Part shown: positions 12,501 to 19,314 of the stretch, in pieces
Position numbering within the stretch: position 1 is the stretch's first letter
How the letters are laid out: every line of letters starts with the position of its first letter
From: a bacterium
Lineage (GTDB): Bacteria > Desulfobacterota > JAPLJL01
Assembly (NCBI GenBank): GCA_028713675.1
Contig: JAQTNV010000019.1
Coordinates: forward strand, 1-60,187
Reading direction: 5' to 3'
Length of the DNA: 60,187 bases
Position numbers and translations under genes: made by a program
Notes under the pieces: generated by a model
The model's database searches: none
Told to the model about the DNA's origin: nothing
The model's input: only the letters and a program-made list of their open reading frames with translations

Positions 12501-15500
12501 CGGGGAAGAGGTTCATACCTACCATACCGATCCGCGCAGTGTCGATACGGATGGTGATGGGCTCTCCGATAGCGACGAAGTGAATATATCCGGGACGGAT
12601 CCCCTTCTCCTGGATACCGACGGGGACGGCCTGAAAGACAGTTTCGAATCCAGTCATGGGACCAATCCCCTTCTCCCGGACACCGACGGGGACGGCTACA
12701 GCGACCGGCTCGAGGTGCACAACGGTTCCGATCCGAACCTGCCTGCCTCCACCCCCGTTCTGATCAAGGAGATCGAACCCAACGAGGACAGCCTAACCTG
12801 CACTCCGATCGGTTTCCCCGGCCCGATCACCACGGCCGCGGGGGTGATCAATCCGGATAATGATGAGGATGTTTACTGCTTGGATGTCACCGCTCCCGTT
12901 ACCCTGGTTTTTGACATTGACGCGGCCGAGCTGGGCTCGTCTCTGGATTCGAGAATGTATTTGGCTGCCGGAAGCATGCTTGCCTATGACGATAACTCCC
13001 CCGATCCGGATACCGATTGGTCCGGGAATGATTCCCACTTCACCTACACCTTCTCCGACCCGGCTACCTACTATATCGTGGTCTGGAGCACGGGCAATGT
13101 GGGCGGGCCAAGCGAGTGGTATTACATGAGAATCAAGGACATCACCGACACCGATGGGGACGGCCTGACCGACTGGGAGGAGATCCATGTCCGCGGGACC
13201 TTGCCTAATAATCCCGATACCGATGGCGACGGTATCATCGACGGAGCAGAGATTGCCCATGGCACCGACCCCCTGGATCCGGGGAGCCCTGCTTCTTCGG
13301 ATGTGGACGGCGACGGCTATGCCAACGCGTCGGACTGCGATCCCTTTGATCCATACCTGAACCCGGGCCGGGTGGAGATCTGCGGGAACGAGGTGGATGA
13401 GAACTGCAGCGGGACGCTGAACGACGGTTGCGCGGAGACGGGCGGGATCACCCTGGCCGGGGATTACATCACCCTCGGCATCAATCAGGATAATTCCCTG
13501 ATCGACCAGAATTCCTGGATCGGCTTGCGTTACGATCCCGACGGTTCCGGCCCCAGGGACCGGAGCCAAGACTGGATCGTCCCGGGACCGTCGCTGGAAT
13601 CCTGGACCTTGAGTTTCAACGGTTCCGGTGGCACCGCTTTCTATACCAACTCCGCCCCATATGACGAAACCGACATTCCCATGTCACTCGTGGACCGGAG
13701 CTCGGGGACTATCCGGAAAGCCGTGGGAGCGGGGATGGCCGCCGACGGGCTGATCGTCACGCAAGTGGCCGAATTCAGAAGGAGCGATAAATATATTAAC
13801 TTTAATATCAAAATCGAAAATACCGGGGAAAACCCGGTGACCGGCGTCAAGTATCTCCGGAATGTCGACCCCAACATGGACGCCTGGTCATTTGACTGGT
13901 ATGCCACTTATAATGATGTGCTCCTCCCTGCCTATAAACTGGTCGTGGGAGAGGGCCCGATGTCGGGATACACCCTGGGACTGGGTTCTTACGATCCCCG
14001 GGTGGTGGTTTCGGCGGAAGGGTGGTTCCAAAACGATCCGGACGAGATCCTCGATTCACCCGAGGATCCCGACGGGTATCGTGACAATATCACCATCAAT
14101 CTTGCGGCCGACCTCGGCACCCTCAACCCGGGAGAATCCACTACCCTGGCTTTCTTCTACGTGCTGGGGGATTCGCCGGCAAACGTTCAGGAAATTTATG
14201 AGAATCTCCGGGACAGCGACGGCGACGGGATGTCCGATGCTTGGGAAACCGCGCACGGGCTCAATCCCGGTGATCCCTCCGACGCCGGCCTGGACCCCGA
14301 TACGGACGGGCTTACCAACCTGGAGGAATTCCGGCTCGGCGCTGATCCCGGCATTCCGGATACCGATGGCGACGGGCTTGGGGACGGAGACGAGGTCAAT
14401 ACCTATTCCACCGATCCTGCCATGGCGGATACCGACGGGGACGGCCTTTCGGATCCGGATGAGATCCTGACCTGGCATACCGATCCGACGGATCCCAACG
14501 ACCCCGACCCGACTGATACCGACTCGGACGGGCTTTCCGACTGGGCGGAAGCAACCATCTTTAGCACCAATCCTGACAGTTCGGATACAGACGGGGACGG
14601 TATTTCGGATGGGGATGAGGTCCTGGTCTGGCATACCAATCCGAACAATGATTATGATCCCAATCCCGACCTGGATACCGACGGGGACGGGCTTCCCGAC
14701 TGGTGGGAGACGAACGTCTACGGGACCAACCCAATTAACGCTGATACCGACGGAGACGGGCTTGAGGACGGTTATGAAATCAATGTTTCCGGCACTAATC
14801 CGGCGGATCCGGACAGCGATCATGACGGTTACTGGGACCGGCTCGAGGTGATGGTTTCTGGCACCGATCCCAACCGGATCGACGATGAGGATGGCGATCT
14901 CCTCTCCGATTGGGATGAATACTGGATCTACGGGTCCAATTATGGTTACCATGACAGCGACGATGATGGCATCTCCGACGGGCAGGAAGTGTCCTCGGGA
15001 ACCGATCCCTTGGATTGGAACAGCAAGCCGGAAGAGTCCTGCGAGGAATATGTCTCCCTTTATGACGCGAATGGATATCGGTTTGATCTTTACTATGGGG
15101 ACAATGTTTCCAGTGGAACCCATGACGCCTATAACGGCGGGTATATTTTAAACGTAAATGGGAATGAGTTCTCGTCGGAGTGTCATGTCCTGGAAGCCCA
15201 GGGCCGGGAGGTGGCCTACGAACCGATGAGCGTATATGCCGGCGGCAACGCCTACGTCGAGGTGTCCCGGAAGATTTTCGTGCCTGCTGATGACGGGTTC
15301 GCCCGTTTCCTGGAGATCCTGCGTAATAATTATGATTATTCGATCAATGTGGATGTGGGGATTTACAGTTATCTCGGGTCCGATGACCGGACCATGACTG
15401 TCGCCACCTCGAGCGGGGACCAGGATTTCAACGAAGAAGACCGGTGGCTCGTTACCGATGATGACTCCTACGACGGCGGACGCGAGCCGTCCCTGGCCCA

Positions 15501-17853
15501 TGTCTTCGCGGGACCGGGCGGGCGGATCGGCCCCGATTGGGCCGGATATGCCGACGGGCCTGTGCCTGACTACGAGTGGAACAATCTGACCATCGGGCCT
15601 TATCAGACGGTAATCATCATGCATTTTGCCGCGCAGAATTATTACCGGCAGGATTCGGTCAATCAGGCCCTGGAGCTTGAGTCCCTGGGCGGAAGCGCCC
15701 TCCGGAACATGCTGACCCTGGAGCGCGCCAGCGTGATCAACTGGAACGTGCCGATCGATTCCGACAGTGACGGCCTCGGCGACTGGGAAGAGGAGAGACT
15801 GGGAGCCAATCCTCCGCTCCAGGATACCGACGGTGACGGCTTGTCGGACTGGATGGAAATCAATATCTACCGGACCGATCCCAATAAGGCCGACATGGAC
15901 GGCGACGGTCTCACCGACGGAGAGGAGCTCCACGTCTACGGCACCGCTCCAGACAGACCCGATTCGGACGGCGATGGCCTCTCGGATAGGGAAGAGCGCG
16001 ATCACCTTACCGACCCGTGGAGCATCGATACCGATGAGGACGGTTACTCGGACAACGCGGAGGTGATCGCCGGGACGAATCCGCGCGATGAAGGCTCGGC
16101 CCCCGCGCAAGAGTTCTGGGAGAATTTCGACGAGGGCGGCGCGATCGGCTGGAGCTGGAACGGGCTCTGGTATATGGATGGGGACGCGGCCAATTACCGG
16201 AGGGACGGCAGCGAGCCCTACGACTACAATACCGGAACGATCAATTCCGGGAGCCTGATTTCCCCCGAGTTCACCGTGCCCATTACGGCCCCGGTGCTTT
16301 CCTTCATGTCACAGGAAGATACCGAATGCAACGGAGTCCCGGAATGCAAATATGATGTCCGTCAGGTGTATATCTCCAGCAATGGAGGGTTGGATTGGGA
16401 TCTTCTCTGGCAGAGCGACAATTACAATTGGGGTTGGACCTACGAAGTGGCGGTGAGCCTGGCCGGGTATGAGGGCCAGAACGCGATTATCAGGTTTTTC
16501 TTCAACACGGTAGACGCCAACAACAATAATTACGCGGGATGGCAGATTGACTGGGTCTCCGTCTTGAAAGGGCCCCTGCCCTGGGCAAAATCCTTCGGTG
16601 GACCCGACTATGATGAAGCCTGGTCGGTTCAGCAGACCTCCGACCGAGGATACCTGGTGGCGGGTTATACGGATTCATCCGGATTGGGCTCCGATGATGT
16701 GTGGGTAATGAAGCTATATTCGGATGGAACGGTGGCCTGGCAAAAGGCTTACGGTGGGGCAGGGGGCGAATGGGCGGATTCTGCTCAGCAGACTTCCGAT
16801 GGCGGGTATGTTGTGGCAGGTGCTACTAATTCCTTTGGCTCGGGAAATTCTGATTTATGGGTATTGAAACTGGATGAGGACGGGACGGTGGCCTGGCAGA
16901 AGACTTACGGGGGAACCAACGCCGACGAAACCTATTCGATCCAGCAGACCTCAGATGGGGGATACATCGCGGCCGGTTATTCTTACTCTTTCGGAGCCAG
17001 CGACGGAAATATATGGGTGCTGAAGCTGGACGCGGACGGGGAAGTAACCTGGCAGAAGATATATGGGGGAACCAACGAGGATATGGCCTATTTCGTTCAG
17101 CAGACTTCCGACGGGGGATACATCGTGGCAGGATATACCTACTCTTTCGCGGCGAGCAACACCGCCATGTGGGTGTTGAAACTGGACACAGATGGGACGG
17201 TAACTTGGCAAAAGACATATGAAGTAGGCGATGACAATTGGGCTTATTCTGTTCAGCAGACCTCCGACGGGGGATACATCGTGGCGGGATATACTAACAA
17301 CTGGGCTATGTCCACCGCCGATTTTTGGGTGCTGAAGCTGGACGCGGACGGGGCGGTGGTCTGGGAGAAGACCTACGGCGGAACCAAGTACGATTTTGCC
17401 TATGCCGTTCGGCAGACTTCCGATGGAGGATATGTTGTGGCAGGTCAGACTTACTCTTTCGGAGAGGGTAATTCTGATGTGTGGGTATTGAAGCTGGACG
17501 CGGACGGGGCGGTGGACTGGGAGAAGGCTTACGGCGGAGCCGACCGCGATCTTGCCTATTCAATTCAGCAGACTGCCGGAGGGGGATACGTTGTGGCAGG
17601 CTATACCGAGTCCTTCGGGGCGGGCAGCTATGAAAGCTGGGTATTGACGCTCAGCCCGGATGGGGACATCACCTTCATTCCCGCCAGCGGCGCCGGCATG
17701 GTGAATACATCCGCGACGGTAACGGATACATCCGCCACGGTAACAAACACTTCTGTCGTTGGCGTTGATTCAGGCGCGGTGGTGACTGACAATAGTTATT
17801 TTATTGTGGATCCCGAACCGACGATTACGACCCAGGCTCCGTACCAGCCGTGA
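3520..17853 (+). CDS. Giant 4777-residue multidomain surface lipoprotein (Fn3, TSP3 arrays, PPC-like, 7-repeat propeller)
   Basis: Start chosen at ATG 3520 behind AGAGGTG (3509-3515). The N-terminus has a hydrophobic stretch ending in LLAQC, a lipobox-like site near residue 29. Domains by base position: Fn3/cadherin-like modules ('DPEGDxLTYEFQVS...WSEVRSFTTD') alternating with classical Fn3 (3660-7070); thrombospondin type 3 arrays of DTDGDGLxDxxEV units, presumably binding calcium (7070-16085, interrupted); two MopE-like metal-binding segments 'DCDxxxxxxNPGRxEICGN' (about 7440-7575, 13300-13430), each followed by a duplicated GDYxTxGINQxNSL domain; a lamin-tail-like domain (about 8960-9440); three PPC-like beta domains (about 9965-10360, 10885-11265, 12775-13140); a DUF4350/ThuA-like domain (about 11830-12470); a MAM-like jelly roll (16099-16570); and seven propeller repeats (16591-17677). 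Likely extracellular, adhesive or matrix-forming; no catalytic site is seen. It may work with the preceding envelope protein. Confidence 0.85.
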   Translation: MVSRPSQGRMEKCFGLGMIAAGLLLLAQCGEVPKVGEGHNYPPLPPSLNSPFDGSDAATAQPALTVNNGADPEEAALTYTFEIYSDQGLTHLVANSGSVPETANVTSWTVTQVLTEEQWYFWRSRSNDGNKDSQWMPAVSFRVNAVNSAPGAPGYPALADGTEVNGQTVRLEIGPASDPDGKTLFYEFQVDTALDFSSANSLTSGSQPDPFWLTPALSDNTVWYWRARALDNFGAALAPSGFSFAPGAQYLEGPWSGVYSFFVNTANDPPSAPALSQPPDGGNVSSLTLAAGNAADPDRDALTYEFQVSSTSDFATVLSQRSGLPQEDGGVTSWTISQVLPNGLYYWRCRASDGMAASSWAGPRSFRFTLAQNNSPAAPVLSAPVQGSFLANLTPALAIQNATDSEGDTLTYEFQVSATTGFSTLAASAGGLAAGSGTTGWTISPALFDGTVYYWRARASDGKSSGAWSEVWSFTTDTNGVPSALTPAPTVTAGNGEVNLAWTYAKPADFKNFVIMRSLTPGTGYTEIAATAAASYRDIGLTNGTTYFYVITVVDKLGRQSGNSPEVAAQPKNANTAPGAPASQTPAAGVYLSTLTPALMVQNAVDPEGDALTYEFQVSLNVNFSPLAASATGIAPGSGSTAWTVAPALADGTVYYWRARVNDGSLNGPWSEVRSFTTDTNGVPAALTLAPTATAGDTKVDLSWSYAPPADFGLFKIYISSTSGGPYTWLSDTTGNNFQSTGLTNGATYYYVITAVDKLGRQSGNSPQASAQPKKANTAPGAPTSQTPAAGAYPNTLTGPLVVVNASDPEGDTLTYEFQVSLNVNFSPLVASLAGVTAGATKTSWAVSPVLTDGTVYYWRARAYDGALNGPWSEVRSFTTDTNGVPEALTLALTATAGDQKVNLSWTYTQPSDFDHYKVYRGLASGGPYTWLSDTNANSYQDGGLTNGTPYYYVIQVVDHLGRTSGNSPQAQAKPNSAPGTPTNSAPALGAYLDMLNTPSPLNPPLEVENASDPEGDALTYEFQVSEDINFPDPVTIIAIGVAEGILTTSWEVRPHLADGINYYWRARASDGLLNGPWSEVWLFTTDVNGIPATPAAPIASPGNNLVNLSWTYSRPADFGQFKISRSETSGGPYLWIADTTGNSFKDTGLTNGTMYFYVIAAADQLGRKSANSPEASAQPGNLDTDGDEMPDSWENAHGLNPNDPADAALDADSDGLNNLEEYQHSTDPQDADSDDDGLNDGPEVNTYLTNPLDSDTDNDGLRDGEEVAPYNTDPTKPDTDGDGDNDGAEVLCGSDPNDPLSVCVIEDKDGDGFAVNVDCDDNNPYINPGRAEICGNPEDENCSGKCSETAICGGSGMVLQGDYLTIGINQSNSLVNGNWDIGFRFDPDGQGPLTYDYDWLTANWGMDVDGWSLEYEAEHEEGDWFLFHNGRERNAPFPGEKVDVVMSLENRSRGRENLVIGAGRAGDLIVTQMVSYPQDVSYVIFTVTIENPGPVTATAVRYLRQVNPDIDDEQSTFNDVIATGLITARGEETGQVLALGSWEPGAVASAFEGDEGYPGWILEEPWDPDGDYDDLLLGLMFDLGDIQPRESRTFNYYYLAGTSVARVQRTFNSLENDWDGDGISNSDEIANTPPTDPRKADSDADGLNDSAEIFGSGTNPGNYDTDGDGIPDGEEARMGRDPLDPSDPPSADTDGDGIPDWKEWVSGSNPNNPDMDGDGLNDGAEMNQYCTDPRNPDTDGDGLSDGFEVNTSGSNPADPDTDWDGLPDGDEVNTYGTDPADPDTDNDGSTDWTEVRLGTDPQDPDSHPAPIPRIKINEVGTYDYHWVEFFNPETYTVRLTHWVLRWSAGNFGSGEVRLPPVVMPPGSYIGMDAGCNNDDESWYYFCEDINWCDMGSQPGSVALLNDAGVGVDFVRWGGDAQEPPPGTSWTESGPISFPCRDEDLSLQRRPGADTDSDADWYVARETAGWINDSLDSDDDDIPDYYEVNDYHTDPYNRDTDGDLINDYYELFESGTDPLDPFSPDPTDSDGDGISDFAESNYYGTDPENPDSDGDGLNDYEEIFIYGTNPWSSDEDGDGLSDGEEVLLYHTSPWDWDTDEDGLGDYAEIFDSHTNPNKPDTDGDNHGDLLEIQLGSDPNDPGSIPAGIPESEPNNTAASCDPVGPISPEAMVYGISNGAYDYDFYCIPVTVRTLNFDIEAEEFGAWIDSEIFLYDRDGNTILAENDDDPDPDTDYYDMDAHLTYSFPVTGTYYLAVWDDDGNSGASHYWYYLRIRDFTDSDGDGLTDQEETLVYFTNPLNADSDGDGMRDGDEICYDGDCRSYTPGSDPDPNDPDSDNDGLSDGEEWHMYGSNPTNPDTDGDGLSDGDEGNTYGSSPSNPDTDGDGLNDYQEVVTYGSNPNSVDTDGDGLNDYQEVITYGTDPADSDSDDDGYSDWQEINSGSDPNSLGSKPSLIFEEESNNSRAECNWLEFPDPVTAVFGVISPSEDSDYYCLAVTMPVVIGFDSDAAEFGSALNPYLELYDADGQSLAWNDQAPDPDTQWSLRDAHLTYSFAETGTYYIRINDVNWSGGSAYWYYLRVSNATDSDNDGLTDWKEAEWETGRHNWDTDGDLVSDGDEVRVYHTDPLDPNDPDSTDTDGDGISNFAESNVYGTNPGLSDSDGDGLEDYDEIFTYETDPSDSDSDGDGLSDGEEVLTWHTDPNNTNDPSPVDTDEDGLPDWWETNIYGTNPGSADTDGDGLPDGDEVNIYGTNPGDSDSDDDGLDDDEEVALAQCRKVAVFQDAYPWNESANFTILNNQGIPYTVFGSSDFGVVDLSGFNKVLVPSDQPQNFLTLLSSHRAWLENWISAGGNFEFHGCDDGYQGGIWNGLTMPTGLQKDNYWVVSSVNIEIPAHPLMNGVVEEVINNWGIRPAYGYLTAFGNTPQAVVTVAGLGFPVVAEYTYGTGNVVATQMPVEVAYAWGYGDGEALLGNFIGYCGRTANPLNPDTDGDGLEDGEEVHTYHTDPRSVDTDGDGLSDSDEVNISGTDPLLLDTDGDGLKDSFESSHGTNPLLPDTDGDGYSDRLEVHNGSDPNLPASTPVLIKEIEPNEDSLTCTPIGFPGPITTAAGVINPDNDEDVYCLDVTAPVTLVFDIDAAELGSSLDSRMYLAAGSMLAYDDNSPDPDTDWSGNDSHFTYTFSDPATYYIVVWSTGNVGGPSEWYYMRIKDITDTDGDGLTDWEEIHVRGTLPNNPDTDGDGIIDGAEIAHGTDPLDPGSPASSDVDGDGYANASDCDPFDPYLNPGRVEICGNEVDENCSGTLNDGCAETGGITLAGDYITLGINQDNSLIDQNSWIGLRYDPDGSGPRDRSQDWIVPGPSLESWTLSFNGSGGTAFYTNSAPYDETDIPMSLVDRSSGTIRKAVGAGMAADGLIVTQVAEFRRSDKYINFNIKIENTGENPVTGVKYLRNVDPNMDAWSFDWYATYNDVLLPAYKLVVGEGPMSGYTLGLGSYDPRVVVSAEGWFQNDPDEILDSPEDPDGYRDNITINLAADLGTLNPGESTTLAFFYVLGDSPANVQEIYENLRDSDGDGMSDAWETAHGLNPGDPSDAGLDPDTDGLTNLEEFRLGADPGIPDTDGDGLGDGDEVNTYSTDPAMADTDGDGLSDPDEILTWHTDPTDPNDPDPTDTDSDGLSDWAEATIFSTNPDSSDTDGDGISDGDEVLVWHTNPNNDYDPNPDLDTDGDGLPDWWETNVYGTNPINADTDGDGLEDGYEINVSGTNPADPDSDHDGYWDRLEVMVSGTDPNRIDDEDGDLLSDWDEYWIYGSNYGYHDSDDDGISDGQEVSSGTDPLDWNSKPEESCEEYVSLYDANGYRFDLYYGDNVSSGTHDAYNGGYILNVNGNEFSSECHVLEAQGREVAYEPMSVYAGGNAYVEVSRKIFVPADDGFARFLEILRNNYDYSINVDVGIYSYLGSDDRTMTVATSSGDQDFNEEDRWLVTDDDSYDGGREPSLAHVFAGPGGRIGPDWAGYADGPVPDYEWNNLTIGPYQTVIIMHFAAQNYYRQDSVNQALELESLGGSALRNMLTLERASVINWNVPIDSDSDGLGDWEEERLGANPPLQDTDGDGLSDWMEINIYRTDPNKADMDGDGLTDGEELHVYGTAPDRPDSDGDGLSDREERDHLTDPWSIDTDEDGYSDNAEVIAGTNPRDEGSAPAQEFWENFDEGGAIGWSWNGLWYMDGDAANYRRDGSEPYDYNTGTINSGSLISPEFTVPITAPVLSFMSQEDTECNGVPECKYDVRQVYISSNGGLDWDLLWQSDNYNWGWTYEVAVSLAGYEGQNAIIRFFFNTVDANNNNYAGWQIDWVSVLKGPLPWAKSFGGPDYDEAWSVQQTSDRGYLVAGYTDSSGLGSDDVWVMKLYSDGTVAWQKAYGGAGGEWADSAQQTSDGGYVVAGATNSFGSGNSDLWVLKLDEDGTVAWQKTYGGTNADETYSIQQTSDGGYIAAGYSYSFGASDGNIWVLKLDADGEVTWQKIYGGTNEDMAYFVQQTSDGGYIVAGYTYSFAASNTAMWVLKLDTDGTVTWQKTYEVGDDNWAYSVQQTSDGGYIVAGYTNNWAMSTADFWVLKLDADGAVVWEKTYGGTKYDFAYAVRQTSDGGYVVAGQTYSFGEGNSDVWVLKLDADGAVDWEKAYGGADRDLAYSIQQTAGGGYVVAGYTESFGAGSYESWVLTLSPDGDITFIPASGAGMVNTSATVTDTSATVTNTSVVGVDSGAVVTDNSYFIVDPEPTITTQAPYQP
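16591..17677 (+). repeat. Seven tandem ~52-residue repeats (probable seven-bladed beta-propeller) in the giant lipoprotein
   Basis: Seven consecutive units share the pattern 'YSxQQTSDGGYxVAGYTxSFGxGxxDxWVLKLDxDGxVxWxKTYGG'. Units 1-6 are complete and unit 7 ends in a variant strand (WVLTLSPDGDITF). The repeat resembles delta-60 or PQQ/WD-like propeller repeats found in secreted bacterial proteins. The count of seven matches the commonest propeller closure, although the fold itself is inferred. Confidence 0.75.
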
Positions 17854-17931
17854 TATAAGTTGATTGCAACGATCACTGGTATTTTCGGCTTGAGTCGGTG
17901 ATGGTTTCAGGGGCGTCTAAGAGGAGGAAAA

Positions 17932-19149
17932 ATGAGATACCCGGAAGATGAACTGGTGGTGAAGGCCCCGGAAGGGGAAAAAATAGTCCTTTTGATTTTT
18001 GACGGGCTGGGTGACATCCCCCATCCCGATTTCGGGGGGAAGACCCCGCTGGAAGCGGCCAAGACCCCGAACCTCGACGCCCTGGCCCGGGATGGGGCCC
18101 TGGGGAGGATCATCCCGGTGGCCATCGGGATCACCCCCGGGAGCGGCCCCGCCCACCTGGGGCTTTTCGGCTACGATCCCCTCGAGCTCGAGATCGGGCG
18201 CGGGGTGCTGGAGGCCCTCGGGATCGGTGTGGCGCTGAACGCCCAGAGCCTCTCGGCCCGGGCCAACTTCGCCACCATGGACGCCAAAGGCATCATCACC
18301 GACCGGCGGGCCGGCCGGATCGCCACGGAAAAGACCATCGGCATCTGTAAAAAGCTCCAGGAAAACATCGGGACCTTCGAGGGCGTGAAGGTGGAGATCC
18401 ATCCCGCCAAGGAGCACCGCTTCGTGGTGGTTTTCCGGGGCGAGGGGCTGGCGGACGGGCTATCCGACGCCGACCCCCACCGGGAGGGGAGCCCGCTTCC
18501 CGAGGTCCGGGCCACGAAGGCCGGGGCGGAGAAGGCCGCCCGGGTGATCAACGCCTTTTTGAAAAAAGGCCAGGAGATCCTGAAAAACGATTCCCCGGCC
18601 AACGCCATTCTTCTGCGCGGGCTGGCCACCCCGCCGACGATCCCGCTTTTCCCCGAGCGCTTCAAGGTAAAATCCGGAGCCATTGCCATTTACCCGATGT
18701 ACAAGGGCCTGGCCCGCCTGGTGGGGATGGATATCCTGAAGGTCAATGGAGAGCATTACGAAGACGAGTTCAAGACTTATATCGAAAATTACGATAAGTA
18801 CGATTACTTCTTCATCCATATTAAGGGCACCGATTCAGCGGGTGAGGACGGCGATTTCGCCCGGAAGGTCAAGGTGATCGAGGAAGTGGACCGGATCCTC
18901 CCGATCCTCACGGCGAAAATGCCGGCGGTCCTGGCGGTCACGGGCGACCATTCCACCCCGGCCCTGCTCAAATCGCACAGCTGGCACCCGGTTCCGCTCC
19001 TCATCTGCTCGAAATGCGTGAGCCGGGATTCGACCAAGCGCCTGACCGAGCTGGAAGCCGTGAACGGGACCCTGGGCATGTTTCCCTCCCGCGACCTGAT
19101 GAAGATCCTGCTCTCGAACGCCAAGAGGATGGATAAATACGGAGCGTAA
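17932..19149 (+). CDS. apgM: Cofactor-independent phosphoglycerate mutase, archaeal type
   Basis: 405 residues, the usual length of the archaeal-type iPGM family (alkaline-phosphatase superfamily). It interconverts 3- and 2-phosphoglycerate in glycolysis and gluconeogenesis. Visible signatures: IFDGLGD near residue 20 (metal-binding Asp), TPGSGPAHLGLFGYD near residue 66 (catalytic Ser region), and VTGDHSTP near residue 338 (metal-binding Asp/His). The start at ATG 17932 follows a strong AGGAGG (17921-17926). It lies 78 bp downstream of the giant lipoprotein and ends before an intrinsic terminator. The family also occurs widely in anaerobic bacteria, so it is not itself evidence of recent transfer. 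Confidence 0.92.
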   Translation: MRYPEDELVVKAPEGEKIVLLIFDGLGDIPHPDFGGKTPLEAAKTPNLDALARDGALGRIIPVAIGITPGSGPAHLGLFGYDPLELEIGRGVLEALGIGVALNAQSLSARANFATMDAKGIITDRRAGRIATEKTIGICKKLQENIGTFEGVKVEIHPAKEHRFVVVFRGEGLADGLSDADPHREGSPLPEVRATKAGAEKAARVINAFLKKGQEILKNDSPANAILLRGLATPPTIPLFPERFKVKSGAIAIYPMYKGLARLVGMDILKVNGEHYEDEFKTYIENYDKYDYFFIHIKGTDSAGEDGDFARKVKVIEEVDRILPILTAKMPAVLAVTGDHSTPALLKSHSWHPVPLLICSKCVSRDSTKRLTELEAVNGTLGMFPSRDLMKILLSNAKRMDKYGA

Positions 19150-19212
19150 AATCAGTAGCCGGTAGCAGGTAGCCGGTAACCGGTTATAAAAAAGGATTAA
19201 AGGGGAAAGTAG

Positions 19213-19236
19213 GGGCGGCTGAAGGGCCGCCCTTTT
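19213..19236 (+). terminator. Intrinsic terminator after apgM
   Basis: GGGCGGC and GCCGCCC form a 7-bp stem with a 6-nt loop, followed directly by TTTT. It sits 64 bp after the apgM stop. A second, oppositely oriented terminator follows immediately, as expected between convergent genes. Confidence 0.7.
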
Positions 19237-19242
19237 ATTTGT

Positions 19243-19279
19243 AAAAAAAACCGGGCGCGGCTGGCCGCGCCCCGGTTTT
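19243..19279 (-). terminator. Intrinsic terminator for the convergent lipoprotein gene
   Basis: On the minus strand, ACCGGGGCGCGGC pairs with GCCGCGCCCGGT (one bulged base) around a two-base loop, and eight T residues follow. It lies 36 bp after the stop of the 19315-20457 gene. Confidence 0.8.
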
Positions 19280-19314
19280 GAATGCCTTCGGGCAGATGGT
19301 TCTGAAAAAGCCCC

